The notes beneath the pieces were generated by a model. That model worked only from the letters and a program-made list of their open reading frames with translations. It was not told where the DNA came from and made no database searches. Both the position numbers and the translations under genes were made by a program. Below are positions 42,298 through 51,632 of a stretch of DNA of 64,000 nt, piece by piece. Numbering within the stretch: the first letter of the stretch is position 1; every line of letters starts with the position of its first letter. Location of the stretch: NCBI RefSeq assembly GCF_027922425.1, contig NZ_BSFQ01000002.1:62001-126000 (forward strand), written 5' to 3'. The stretch comes from Pseudonocardia halophobica. Its GTDB lineage: Bacteria > Actinomycetota > Actinomycetes > Mycobacteriales > Pseudonocardiaceae.

Positions 42298-43947
42298 TCA
42301 CGGGCTGCGGCGGCGACCCTTGGCGTACAGGACGGGCCCAAGGTCGCCGCTGTCGATGCGGTCCCGCAGCACGAACTTCTGGACCTTGCCGGTCGGGGTC
42401 GTCGGTAGGGCGTCGACGAAGAACCAGCGGCTGGGCGCCTTGAACCCGGCGAGCCGCTCCCGGCAGTACGCCCGCAGCTCGGCGGGGTCCGGGGGAGCGG
42501 CCGGGTCGGTCGGGACGACGACGGCGCCCACCTGCTCGCCCCACTCGGCGTCGGGCACCCCCACCACGGCCGCCTCGGCTACGCCGGAATGCGTGGCGAG
42601 CGCGTCCTCGACCTCGCGCGGGTAGATGTTCTCGCCACCGCGGATGATCATGTCCTTGAGGCGGCCGGTGATCGTCAGATATCCGCGCTCGTCCATGGTG
42701 CCGAGGTCGCCGGTGTGCAGCCAGCCGTCCTCGGAGAACACCAGCGCCGTGTCGTCCGGCTGCTCGAAGTACCCCAGCATCGTCTGGTAGCCACGGGCGC
42801 AGATCTCTCCACGCGTCCCGATCGGGACGACCTCGTCCGTCCCAGGGGCGACGATCCGCACGTCCACCAGCGGCAGCGGGCGGCCGATCGTGTGGGACTG
42901 GTCCTCGGGAGAGTCCTCCAGGGCGGTCTGGGTGATCACCCCGTGGAGCTCGGTCTGGCCGAAGACGATGGTGAACCGGCAGCCCAGCGTCTCCTTCGTC
43001 CGGACCACGAGTTCGGCCGGGACGAACGACGCGCCGGACATCACCGTCTGCAGGCTGGAGACGTCGCGCGTCGGCAGTTCCGGGTGGGCGAGGACGGCCG
43101 AGAGCATGGTGGGTACGAGGAGGGTGATCGTGCCCCGGTAGGCCTCGATCAGCTCGAGCAACAGCCCGGCGTCGAACGCGGGCATCAGCACGTAGGTTCC
43201 GCCGAAGGAGAAGGTGCCGATCTCGGTCAGTGCGCCGCCGCCGATGTGGAACATCGGCATCGCGTTCACCCACACGGCACCGTCCGTGGCCCCGGCGCCG
43301 TGGGCGACGAGACGGGAGGCGTTGAGAACGCCGCGGTGGTGCAGCAGGGCGCCCTTGGGGAACCCGGTGGTGCCCGAGGTGTACTGGATCTGCGCGGGGT
43401 CACTCGGGAGGACGTCGGGGAGCTGGTGCGATCCGGTCGCGGACGCCAGGAACTCGTCCCAGTCCGCGAAGTCGATCGCCTCGCGCAGGTCGGGCGCCGC
43501 GGCGCGGGCCTCGCGCACCGTGGCCGCCATGTCGACCCCGCGGTACTCGGAAGCGTGCACGATGCCGGCGGCACGGGACTTCTGCAGGACGTACTCCAGC
43601 TCCATCCGACGGTTGGCCGGGTTGACGGTGACGAGGACCAGTCCGGCCAGGCTCGCCCCCTGTTGCAGCAGCACCCATTCGGCGCAGTTCGGGGCCCACA
43701 CCGCGAGCCGTTCGCCGGGGCGGAACCGGGAGAGCAGGGCCTGCGCGACGCGCTCGGCGGTCGCGAGGAGCTCCGCGTAGGTCCAGGACCGCCGGTGCGC
43801 CGGGTCGGGGACGGCGTCGACGAGGGCGCACCGGTCGGGATGGTCGGCCGCGCACTTGCGGAGCAGGTCGCCGAGGGACATCTCCCAGAGCTCTTCGGGC
43901 CTTCCCGTTGCGGTCCAGGAGGAACGAGCGGTCAACAGGGACATCAT
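42298..43947 (-). CDS. Acyl-CoA synthetase (AMP-forming)
   Basis: The 549-residue protein has the AMP-binding core: QYTSGTTGFPKGALLHH, FGQTELHG, LHTGDLGTMDERGYL, GRLKDMIIRGGENIYP and the C-terminal lysine motif PTTPTGKVQKF. It activates a carboxylic acid to its CoA ester. It overlaps the next ligase gene (ATGA) and is the last gene of the MHS-SDR-ligase-ligase operon. Confidence 0.92.
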   Translation of the reverse strand: MMSLLTARSSWTATGRPEELWEMSLGDLLRKCAADHPDRCALVDAVPDPAHRRSWTYAELLATAERVAQALLSRFRPGERLAVWAPNCAEWVLLQQGASLAGLVLVTVNPANRRMELEYVLQKSRAAGIVHASEYRGVDMAATVREARAAAPDLREAIDFADWDEFLASATGSHQLPDVLPSDPAQIQYTSGTTGFPKGALLHHRGVLNASRLVAHGAGATDGAVWVNAMPMFHIGGGALTEIGTFSFGGTYVLMPAFDAGLLLELIEAYRGTITLLVPTMLSAVLAHPELPTRDVSSLQTVMSGASFVPAELVVRTKETLGCRFTIVFGQTELHGVITQTALEDSPEDQSHTIGRPLPLVDVRIVAPGTDEVVPIGTRGEICARGYQTMLGYFEQPDDTALVFSEDGWLHTGDLGTMDERGYLTITGRLKDMIIRGGENIYPREVEDALATHSGVAEAAVVGVPDAEWGEQVGAVVVPTDPAAPPDPAELRAYCRERLAGFKAPSRWFFVDALPTTPTGKVQKFVLRDRIDSGDLGPVLYAKGRRRSP

Positions 43948-45845
43948 GGGCTCCCAGTGATCAGGGGGGCGGGTCGGTGAGCGACCGGTGTCGGACGGGT
44001 GGGTCGTTCCGACCGTGCGACGACGAGCGACACCTCGAACGGGTAGCCGGACAGGGGAACGCGGAGCGCCTCGGCTGCGGCGGAGTCGGCCACGGTGATC
44101 ACGACCCGCTGTCGTGGGCCGGTCTCGTCGAGCAGGACGGTGCCGTCCGGGACGTGCTTCCGCACGACGCGACGCACCTCGCGGAGCAGCGCTTCCCTCC
44201 GCAGAGCGGGTTTGGAGATCTTGCCGACCGGGGTGGTGGGCATTCTCTCCAGCACGACGACCTCGACCGGGACGGCGGCGCGCTCCCCGATGTGCGTGCG
44301 GCAGTGCCCGAGGAGGTCGGCGGGCTCCGCCGCCTCGTCCTCGCGGAGCTGCACGTAGGCCATCGGCAGCTCGCCCTTGACCGGGTCCGGCCTGCCGATC
44401 GCGGCCGCGAGGTGCACGGCCGGGTGGCGGACCAGGGCGTCCTCGATCTCGCCGGGATCGATGTTGTGCCCGCCGCGGATGATGAGGTCCTTCGCCCGTC
44501 CGAAGATCCACACGAAGCCGTCCCCGTCGACCGTCCCGAGGTCGCCCGTGTTGCCCCAGCGCCATCCCGCCGGCAGGTCGTCGGGCAGGCCGGTGGGGAA
44601 GTAGTCGGCGTCGAGCGAAGGATCGAGGTACCCGGCCATCGTGGTCGGGGTGCCGGTCAGCAGCACCCCTCGCTCGCCCGGGTCGCAGTCGCGCACCCAC
44701 CCGCCGTCGGCGTCGAGCTCGACCGCCTTGACCCGGACGAAGGGCAGCGCCCGGCCGGCCGAGCCCACCCGCGGCCGGCGGCCGTCGTCGAAATGCCCGG
44801 TGGTGGTGCCGTGGAGCTCGGTCATGCCCCAGTTCTCGCGCAACCAGATCCCGAAGCGGGCGTGGAACCGCTCGAGCACGTCCGTGGACAGCGGCGCGCC
44901 GCCGACGTGGAAGTCACGGATGCAGCACCCGTCGGCGTCGCCCTGACCGTGGAGCAGCGCGGTGGCGGTGGTGGGGGTCGCCAGGAGGCTCGTCACCCGG
45001 TATCGGCGGGCGACGTCCCAGAACGCCGTAACGGCCTGTCGCGACCGGAAGCCCTCGCTGGTCAGGGTGAGCAGGGTGCCGCCGAACAGCAGGGTGCGCA
45101 GGCCGAGCGAGATCGTGCCGCCACAGTGGAAGTTGGGCATTCCGTGGAGCGTGACCGTGTCCGGCTCGTTGCCCATCAGTGCGCCGACGTTCCAGGCGAC
45201 GGTGAGCTGGCCGCCCTGGGACATCCGCACGAGCTTGGGTGTGCCCGTGGTGCCGCCCGTGGGCATCACCAGGGAGTCGCGGTCGGGGTCGGGGTCTGGC
45301 GTGAAGGTCAGGCTGCGGTCCCGGGCGGCGATGAGGTCCTCGACGGTGAACACGCGCCGCAGGGACGGCACGGCCTGGTGCAGCGCCTGGGCCCCGCCCT
45401 TCTCCTCGAGCACCTTCCGGGTGGTGACCACCGCGGTCGCGTGCGTCCGGTCGAGGATTCCGGTGATCGCGGGGAGCTCGAGGAAAGGGTTGATCGGCAC
45501 GGCGATACCCGCAGTCTGCGCGCCCCAGAGCGCGACCAGGCCTTCGGGGAGCATCGGCAGCAGGAGCCCGACGACGCTGTCCGCGCCTCCGACCTCGCGG
45601 AACAGGTCCGCGGTGCCCTCGACCCCGGCGACCAGCCCGGCGTAGTCGAGCGAGCGGGCCGGGGTGAGCAGATCTGGCGGCTCGACCAGGACGACGGCCT
45701 GCTTCCCGGGCTGCTCGGCCGCGACCGCGCGCAGACAGCCGAGGACGGTGTCCGCGGGGCGGAGGTCGGCAGGATCGTGCCGTTCGATGTCGGCCACGTC
45801 CGCCGGCCCCCGCACCCGGCGGCGGACCAGCGTGCGCTCAGGCAA
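43944..45845 (-). CDS. Acyl-CoA synthetase-like protein (divergent)
   Basis: The 633-residue protein keeps the P-loop in MPTGGTTGTPKLVRMS, and NWGMTELHG, GNTGDLGTVDGDGFV, DLIIRGGHNIDPGE and PTTPVGKISKPALRRE. The length exceeds typical ligases by about 80 residues, at both ends. The probable start is a TTG at 45845 overlapping the SDR stop; a GTG a little downstream is an alternative. The substrate is unknown. Confidence 0.85.
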   Translation of the reverse strand: MPERTLVRRRVRGPADVADIERHDPADLRPADTVLGCLRAVAAEQPGKQAVVLVEPPDLLTPARSLDYAGLVAGVEGTADLFREVGGADSVVGLLLPMLPEGLVALWGAQTAGIAVPINPFLELPAITGILDRTHATAVVTTRKVLEEKGGAQALHQAVPSLRRVFTVEDLIAARDRSLTFTPDPDPDRDSLVMPTGGTTGTPKLVRMSQGGQLTVAWNVGALMGNEPDTVTLHGMPNFHCGGTISLGLRTLLFGGTLLTLTSEGFRSRQAVTAFWDVARRYRVTSLLATPTTATALLHGQGDADGCCIRDFHVGGAPLSTDVLERFHARFGIWLRENWGMTELHGTTTGHFDDGRRPRVGSAGRALPFVRVKAVELDADGGWVRDCDPGERGVLLTGTPTTMAGYLDPSLDADYFPTGLPDDLPAGWRWGNTGDLGTVDGDGFVWIFGRAKDLIIRGGHNIDPGEIEDALVRHPAVHLAAAIGRPDPVKGELPMAYVQLREDEAAEPADLLGHCRTHIGERAAVPVEVVVLERMPTTPVGKISKPALRREALLREVRRVVRKHVPDGTVLLDETGPRQRVVITVADSAAAEALRVPLSGYPFEVSLVVARSERPTRPTPVAHRPAPLITGSP

Positions 45846-46620
45846 CCGAGATCCCCCCGTTGACGCTGATGACCTGCCCGGTGATGCGCTGGGCGAGGGG
45901 CGAGGCGAGGAACAGGATGGTTCCGGCGAGGTCGTCCGGCTCGGTGAGCCCGAGCCCTGCCCGCTTGACGATCCGGTCGAAGATCTTCTTGCTGAACTCC
46001 TGGCTCATCGCCCGGTCGTACGAGGCGGTGTCGGCGATCAACGATGGGGTGAGAACGTTGACCCGGATCCCGTCGTTCTTGGCCTCGAGCGCCAGGGTCC
46101 GGCAGAACGTCACGATCGCGGCCATCGCTGCGCCGATACCGGTCTCGCCGGGGGTCGGGACCTTCGCGGCGTCGCTGGCAATGCTGATGATCGACCCCTG
46201 GCCCGCCGCTCGCATCACCGGGAGCACGGCGCGGGTCATCAGGAGCGAGCCCACGGCCTGCTCCACCAGCACCGCGCGCAGCTGGGCCAGCGGGATGTCG
46301 TGCAGCAGCGTGGGCTGGTACGGCGCGACGGTCGAGTTCACCAGCACGTCGATGCCGTCCAACAGCCGTGCTGCCTCGTCGGCGGCCTCCTGGGCCGCCT
46401 CGGGCTCGTTGAGGTCCGCGGAGAGGAACTCCACCTGGGCGTCCGGGGTCCGGACCGCGTCGACGGCGGCCTTGCCACGCTCCTGGTTGCGGCCGATGAG
46501 AACCAGCCGCCTGCAGCCTGCTCCGACGAAGGCCGCCGCGGTGGCGAGGCCGACCCCCGAGGTGCCACCGGCGATCACGACCGACCGGTCGGTGAAGTCG
46601 AGGCGGGTGTCCAGGGTCAT
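45838..46620 (-). CDS. SDR-family protein lacking the YxxxK catalytic motif
   Basis: The 260-residue protein has the nucleotide motif IAGGTSGVGLATAAAF, a DVLVNSTVAPYQ segment, and the C-terminal ITGQVISVNGG. The serine is there (SIISIASDAAK), but the Tyr-x3-Lys position reads PGETGIGAAMAAI, with neither residue. Such SDRs cannot act by the standard hydride mechanism; it may be an isomerase, hydratase or binding protein. AAAGGA precedes the ATG. Confidence 0.87.
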   Translation of the reverse strand: MTLDTRLDFTDRSVVIAGGTSGVGLATAAAFVGAGCRRLVLIGRNQERGKAAVDAVRTPDAQVEFLSADLNEPEAAQEAADEAARLLDGIDVLVNSTVAPYQPTLLHDIPLAQLRAVLVEQAVGSLLMTRAVLPVMRAAGQGSIISIASDAAKVPTPGETGIGAAMAAIVTFCRTLALEAKNDGIRVNVLTPSLIADTASYDRAMSQEFSKKIFDRIVKRAGLGLTEPDDLAGTILFLASPLAQRITGQVISVNGGISVA

Positions 46621-46659
46621 GGGTGTCCTTTCCGACGACGTGGTGGGGAGGGGAGTCGC

Positions 46660-47985
46660 TCAGGCCGCGGCGGGCGCGACCGCGGTCTCGGGAGTGTGCG
46701 CCCGGACGAGGAGGTGCGCGGCCGTGGCGCCGGCGAGGCAGAGCAGAAGGGCCAGGCCGCAGGTGGTCCAGACGCCGAAGGTCGAGCCCTCCAGCGCGAC
46801 AGCGACCAGCGGCGCGAACCCGGCGATCAGGGCGGCGAGCTGCATGCCGAGGGAGCCAGCGGTGTAGCGCACCTCGGGCGGCAGGGCCTCGGCGACGAAG
46901 GCGGGGAAGATGCCGTTGACGCAGGCGTGGCCGATCCCGGCCACGGCGAGCAGCGACACGAAGATGAACGCGACGCTGCCACTGCGCAGAGCGACGAAGT
47001 AGACGACCAGCAGGACGCCCTCGACCACCAGACCGGCGGACAGGAGGGTGGTCCGGCCGATCCGGTCGGAGAGGGCGCCCCACACCGGGTTCATCACGAC
47101 GACGAGGAACGTCGCCGCCGTGACGACCCACAGGATCGTCGGCCTGGCGATCCCGACCTCGGTGGTCGCGTAGCTCAAGCTGTAGACGGTCAGCAGGTAC
47201 CAGATCGACATCATCCCGGCCATCACGGCGACGATCCCGAGGATGGCGCCGGGGTGGGCCGTGACCGCCGTTCGGATGGGTGTGCGGGTGCGCTCCTGAG
47301 TGCGGGCGCGCTCGAAGTCGGGGGTCTCGTCCAGGCCGTAGCGGATCAGTACGCCGACCAGGACGATGACGGCGCTCGCGAGGAACGGGACACGCCAGCC
47401 CCAGGCGGCGAACGCCTCCTCGGACAGCGTGGCGGTCAGGATCGCGAAGACGACCGTGGCCAGGACTGTCCCGGCCTGGGCGCCCGCGGTGGAGAAGCTG
47501 CCGTAGAAGCCGCGTCGCCGCTCCGGGGCGTGCTCGACGGCGATCAGGACCGCGCCGCCGAGTTCGCCGCCGACGGCCAGGCCCTGCAGCACGCGCAGCA
47601 CGACGAGCAGGACCGGTGCGACCCACCCGATCGCCGCGTACGTCGGGAGCAGACCGATCAGCACGGTGGCCGCGCCCATCACCACGATGGTCAGCATGAC
47701 GGCGGTGCGCCGGCCGTGTCGGTCGCCGATCCAGCCGAAGAGCAGCCCGCCGAGAGGCCGGACGACGTAGCCGCTGGCGAAGGTGGCGAACGAGAGGACG
47801 AGGGCGACCGAGGGCGAGACGTCGCGGAAGAACAGCGTGTTGAACACCAGTGCGGCGGCGGTCCCGTAGGCGACGAGGTCGTAGTACTCGACGACGGAGC
47901 CGAGGAAGGCGGCAGCGGCTGCGCGCCGTGGGGTGGCGGGGCCGGCGCCCCGGGCGACGACGACCGGGGTGTCTTCAGTGGTCAC
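46660..47985 (-). CDS. MHS-family metabolite:H+ symporter
   Basis: The 441-residue transporter has 12 helices with SVVEYYDLVAYG, GWIGDRHGRRTAVML and VLQGLAVGGELGGAVL. It is a paralogue of the transporter at 34167. The GTG start at 47985 lies 50 bases from the TGGTCTGACC site at 48035. It is the first gene of the operon with the SDR and two ligases, so it likely imports their acid substrate. Confidence 0.92.
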   Translation of the reverse strand: MTTEDTPVVVARGAGPATPRRAAAAAFLGSVVEYYDLVAYGTAAALVFNTLFFRDVSPSVALVLSFATFASGYVVRPLGGLLFGWIGDRHGRRTAVMLTIVVMGAATVLIGLLPTYAAIGWVAPVLLVVLRVLQGLAVGGELGGAVLIAVEHAPERRRGFYGSFSTAGAQAGTVLATVVFAILTATLSEEAFAAWGWRVPFLASAVIVLVGVLIRYGLDETPDFERARTQERTRTPIRTAVTAHPGAILGIVAVMAGMMSIWYLLTVYSLSYATTEVGIARPTILWVVTAATFLVVVMNPVWGALSDRIGRTTLLSAGLVVEGVLLVVYFVALRSGSVAFIFVSLLAVAGIGHACVNGIFPAFVAEALPPEVRYTAGSLGMQLAALIAGFAPLVAVALEGSTFGVWTTCGLALLLCLAGATAAHLLVRAHTPETAVAPAAA

Positions 47986-48034
47986 GGAGGGCTCCAGAGG
48001 TCAGCCGGGATGAGATGTGGGTCACCGCGAACTT

Positions 48035-48044
48035 TGGTCTGACC
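48035..48044. promoter_or_regulatory. GntR-type operator TGGTCTGACC
   Basis: The site is a GGTC-T-GACC palindrome core upstream of the MHS gene. FadR-type GntR proteins bind TGGTNNNACCA-like sites. It is one of six such sites between 48 and 62.7 kb. Confidence 0.6.
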
Positions 48045-48091
48045 GTAACTGGGAGCTTGTACAGATCGCAACCCTCAGTGTGAGGATCTGT

Positions 48092-48934
48092 CTAAACTCG
48101 GTCGGGTGTCCGAGGCGCCGACTCGGCGACGAGCTCCCGGAAGCGGCGGTGAGCCGCTCTCGCCCACTGCCCGCGTCGCGCGCGGAACCGGGCCGCCGCC
48201 TCGCGACCCACCCACGCGGGCTGCAGCGCCACGGGAAGTTGTGGGTCGCGGCGCATGAAGCGCTGCTGCAGGTTGAGCAGCTCCAGATATGCCGTCATCA
48301 CGTCGTCAGGCGACCGCGGGTCGGGCCTCTCGTCGTCCATCTGCAGGAAACGCTGGTAGGCCACCTCGAGCTCGGTGAAATCCCATGCCCGGGCCACCAG
48401 CTCGGACTCGGTCAGGCCGAGCTCGACCGTCCTGCCCGAGACCGCGAATGACGTCTCCTCCAGTTCGAGGCTCTCGATCAGGCGGGTCAGGGCGGGAGCT
48501 CGTTCGGAGTGCGGCGTGACCCAGATGCCCGGGACCGGGTTGCCGAAGCCGAGCCAGTCGAGCCCCCCGTAGAGCCGCTTGCGGGTGGTCCGTCGGTTCT
48601 GCGGGACGTTGACGTAGAGCACCAGCCAGTGCCGGTCCCAGGTGCGGTCGTCGGAGAGGTAGGCGTCGGAGCGCCGCATGCCCTCCTCGACCAGTTCTCG
48701 GCCGCGGACATCGAGTGTCCAGCGGACCGCGCGCCCGTCCCTGACCCTGGTGAGCCATCCCGCGTGCGTCGACCGGGCGAGCAGCTGCCGACAGGCGTGG
48801 TCCTCGACCCCGAGGCTCGCGAACACCCGGAGCAGTGCCGTCGTCCAGGCTCCCTCCGGCTGGTCGTAGAGCATCTCGCCGGCCACGGTCAGCAGGAGTG
48901 ACCGCGCGCTCGGCGCGGGGAGTGGCGACGTCAC
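48092..48934 (-). CDS. PaaX-family transcriptional regulator
   Basis: The 280-residue protein has a winged-helix start (ARSLLLTVAGEML, VFASLGVEDHACRQLLARS) and the PaaX middle and C-terminal domains (DRHWLVLYVNVPQNRR, GLDWLGFGNPVPGIWVTP, RRDPQLPVALQPAWVG). PaaX represses phenylacetate genes and is released by an acyl-CoA. It diverges from the dehydratase-like operon and probably controls it. The start is a GTG at 48934 with a weak ribosome site. Confidence 0.88.
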   Translation of the reverse strand: MTSPLPAPSARSLLLTVAGEMLYDQPEGAWTTALLRVFASLGVEDHACRQLLARSTHAGWLTRVRDGRAVRWTLDVRGRELVEEGMRRSDAYLSDDRTWDRHWLVLYVNVPQNRRTTRKRLYGGLDWLGFGNPVPGIWVTPHSERAPALTRLIESLELEETSFAVSGRTVELGLTESELVARAWDFTELEVAYQRFLQMDDERPDPRSPDDVMTAYLELLNLQQRFMRRDPQLPVALQPAWVGREAAARFRARRGQWARAAHRRFRELVAESAPRTPDRV

Positions 48935-49001
48935 CGGCTCATCGTGGCCGAGGGTGGTGCGCCGCGGGACCTCGGGTGCTCGCGCTTTCCCCGGACGATG
49001 T

Positions 49002-49032
49002 TTTACAGTATCGGGGACTGAGTGTTGATAAT
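49002..49032 (+). promoter_or_regulatory. Promoter of the dehydratase-like operon
   Basis: TTTACA at 49002 and TGATAA at 49026 are separated by 18 bases, a good housekeeping-type promoter ending about 23 bases before the ATG. GACGAT at 48994 and ATCGTC at 49031 flank it as an inverted repeat and may be part of a PaaX site. Confidence 0.5.
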
Positions 49033-49054
49033 CGTCAAAGCTCAAGGAGCTCCG

Positions 49055-50218
49055 ATGCCCGAATCGGTTGCCCTGCAGCGCCTGCGCGAGGCGGCCCGCG
49101 ATCCGCGGGCCTACGTCGCGGGCTGGCGGGCCCACCACCCCGGACGCCGGGTCGTCGGCGTCATGCCCATGAACTTCCCGCGCGAGATCGCCCTGGCGGC
49201 CGGGGTGCTCCCGGTGTACATCCAGGACGATCAGCGGCCCGTCGCGGAGGGCCGGGCCTACCTGCCGGAGTTCTACTGCGGCTACACGCGCAACCTGGCC
49301 GACCAGGCGGCGACCGGCCGGTTGGACCACTTCGACGCTCTCCTGCTCGCGGACCACTGCATCCAGCTGCTCGGGGCCTCCGACGTCGCGCGCGCCGTCG
49401 GTGACCGGTCCGTGTTCTTCGGCATGTTGATCAGCTCGCTGAGCGACTCGTGGGCCGAGAAGAAGATCGCCGAGATGATGGGTCAGTTCCGCGGCGAGTT
49501 CGAGAAGCTCTCCGGTGCACCCATCGGGGACGAGGCCCTGACCCGAGCGATCGAGGCGTACAACGCCGACCGCGAGTTGCTGCGCCGGGTGTTCGACGAG
49601 CGCGCCGCGGGCGACACGACGTGGTCGCCGGTCGAGCTGCAGGACATGGTCGTGTCCGCCCAGGTCATGGATCCCATCGAGCATCGCGACCTGCTCGTCG
49701 AGGCACTGGCCGCCGCGCCGCGTGGCGAACGGGACGACCGCGTCCGCGTCCACCTGTCGGGGCATCTCTGCCATGCGCCGCGCCGCGAGCTGCTCGAGGT
49801 GATCGAGGAGACCGGCGCCGTCGTGGTCGACGACGACCTGTGGTCGGGGCGGCGCTACGTGCAGTCCCTGGTCCCGTTCACCCCGGGCGAGGACCCGATG
49901 AGCGCAATCGGCCGCTGGTACGCCGAGCGCAACGTCGACCTGCCGTGCCCCACCCGGGTGCAGCACGACGTGGACTGGGACGCGTGGCTGATCGACGCGA
50001 CGCGGCGCAGCGGCGCCGAGGTCGTCGTGCACCTCATGCCCAAGTTCTGCGAGCCCCACATGCTCTTCTACCCCGAGCTCCGCAAGGCCCTCGACGCCGC
50101 GGGCATCCCGCAGCTGCTGGTCGAGACCGAGCACGAGGGCATCCCCCTGGAAGCGCTGCGCACCCGGTTGGAGGCCCTCGTCGAGCGGGCCCTCCGGCAC
50201 CGGCCCGCCTACGCCTGA
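49055..50218 (+). CDS. 2-Hydroxyacyl-CoA dehydratase/benzoyl-CoA reductase-type subunit (small)
   Basis: The 387-residue protein matches the HgdB/BcrC/FldC type: RVVGVMPMNFPREIALAAGV, LPEFYCGYTRNLADQA, DHCIQLLG, VHLSGHLCHAPRRELL, DDLWSGRRYV and MPKFCEPHMLFYPELRKAL. Conserved cysteines could hold a [4Fe-4S] cluster. These enzymes use a strong one-electron reductant to dehydrate 2-hydroxyacyl-CoA or to reduce the benzoyl-CoA ring, and they are oxygen sensitive. AAGGAG precedes the ATG. Confidence 0.88.
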   Translation: MPESVALQRLREAARDPRAYVAGWRAHHPGRRVVGVMPMNFPREIALAAGVLPVYIQDDQRPVAEGRAYLPEFYCGYTRNLADQAATGRLDHFDALLLADHCIQLLGASDVARAVGDRSVFFGMLISSLSDSWAEKKIAEMMGQFRGEFEKLSGAPIGDEALTRAIEAYNADRELLRRVFDERAAGDTTWSPVELQDMVVSAQVMDPIEHRDLLVEALAAAPRGERDDRVRVHLSGHLCHAPRRELLEVIEETGAVVVDDDLWSGRRYVQSLVPFTPGEDPMSAIGRWYAERNVDLPCPTRVQHDVDWDAWLIDATRRSGAEVVVHLMPKFCEPHMLFYPELRKALDAAGIPQLLVETEHEGIPLEALRTRLEALVERALRHRPAYA

Positions 50219-50231
50219 TCGGAGAACCCAC

Positions 50232-51632
50232 ATGACGACCACCGCTCCGACCGCCCTGTCGGCTCCGTCGACAGAACCCCGCACCGAGCGGCTCGCGATC
50301 ACCCGCGAGGGCGGGCGCATGATCGCCGACTACTGGGAGGACCTCTTCGTCGCCCGGGAGTCCGGCCGCAAGATCATCTGGTACAACGGCGGCGCGCTCA
50401 ACCCGATGTTCCAGGCCGCGGGCCTGGCCTGGTGTCACGGCGAGGCCTTCGCGGCCCGGTTGGCCGCGCAGCGCCTGGAGGGCCCCGCGCAGCTCGCGGG
50501 CGCGGAGTACGGCTACAACGCCGAGCTCTGCTCCTACTCCCGCACCCACCTCGGTTGCGCGGTACTGACCCTGAAGGGCAGCGAGGAGCCGGACAGCGGG
50601 GTCGTCGGCCTGCACGACCGCGCGGACCTGGCGTCGAAGCTGCCCGCGCCGGACCTCTTCGTCAACAACTACGCGGGCTGCAGCACCGGCCAGCAATGGG
50701 ACGAGGTCTCCTACCGCGTGTTCGGCAAGAACGTGCCGATCTTCAACGTCTCGCACCCCTTCCTCTGGGGCAACCGGCCCGACGCCGGCTACCTCGTCGG
50801 TTCGGAGTGGGACGAGGCGTCGCGGTACGTCCGCGACCAGCTCGTCGAGCTGATCGACTTCCTCGAGGTCCAGACCGGGCGCCCGTTCGACTACGACGCG
50901 CTCAGCGAGTCGATGACCTACATCAAGCGCGCGGGCGAGCTGCGCCGCGAGGGTCTCGACCTCTGCAAGGCGACGCCGGCCCCGGCCACGTTCTGGGACT
51001 GGATCTCCTGTATCGCGCCGATCAACTTCCTCCCCGGCAACCAGGCGCTCGTCGACTACTTCCAGAACGTGAAGGACGAGATCCAGCAGCGCATCGATGC
51101 CGGTGTCTCCGGCGTGCGCGGGGAGAAGTACCGGCTGTACTTCGACGGGATCATGAACTGGAACAAGCTCGGGTTCCTGTCGCGCAAGTTCGCCGAGCAC
51201 GGCGCCGCAGTGCTGGCCGGGCGCTACATCCAGAACGCGTTCTGGCAGGAGCCGCACCTGATCGACACCTCCGACCCGCTCCTCGGCATGGCCCAGCACT
51301 ACCTGCTCTGCCCGACCAACCACGGTTCGAAGACCCTGGAACACCTGACCCTGCGGGACTGCGAGTCCTACGGCATCGACGGCATCGTCTTCCACTCCAC
51401 CCGCACCTGCCGGGCGTTCACCGGGCCGCAGCGGCTGCTGGCGAAGTCCGCGCGGGACAATCTCGGCATCCCGTCGATCTTCTTCGAGGGCGACGTCGCG
51501 GACGCCTCCTTCTACAAGGAGGAGATCCTGGACAGCAGGCTGGTCGCGATGCTCGAGGCGATCGACGTCGCGCGCGAGCGCGGCGACCACCGACGGGCGG
51601 GTCACGGTGCCGAGGTGGCGTGGCCGACATGA
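50232..51632 (+). CDS. 2-Hydroxyacyl-CoA dehydratase/benzoyl-CoA reductase-type subunit (large)
   Basis: The 466-residue protein belongs to the same superfamily. It shows NAELCSYSRTHLGCAVL, NNYAGCSTGQQW, FNVSHPFLWGNRPDAG, SCIAPINFLPG, LLCPTNHGSKTLEHLTLRDC and HSTRTCRAFTGPQ. Many cysteines are conserved in position. It is the partner of the gene at 49055, 13 bases after it. The pair would form the catalytic heterodimer. Confidence 0.87.
   Translation: MTTTAPTALSAPSTEPRTERLAITREGGRMIADYWEDLFVARESGRKIIWYNGGALNPMFQAAGLAWCHGEAFAARLAAQRLEGPAQLAGAEYGYNAELCSYSRTHLGCAVLTLKGSEEPDSGVVGLHDRADLASKLPAPDLFVNNYAGCSTGQQWDEVSYRVFGKNVPIFNVSHPFLWGNRPDAGYLVGSEWDEASRYVRDQLVELIDFLEVQTGRPFDYDALSESMTYIKRAGELRREGLDLCKATPAPATFWDWISCIAPINFLPGNQALVDYFQNVKDEIQQRIDAGVSGVRGEKYRLYFDGIMNWNKLGFLSRKFAEHGAAVLAGRYIQNAFWQEPHLIDTSDPLLGMAQHYLLCPTNHGSKTLEHLTLRDCESYGIDGIVFHSTRTCRAFTGPQRLLAKSARDNLGIPSIFFEGDVADASFYKEEILDSRLVAMLEAIDVARERGDHRRAGHGAEVAWPT

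Noticed and set aside
43908..48042. Long plus-strand open frames opposite the ligases, SDR and MHS transporter
   Set aside because: They are antisense to well-supported genes, are rich in Arg, Gly and Gln with no domain, and have no ribosome sites.
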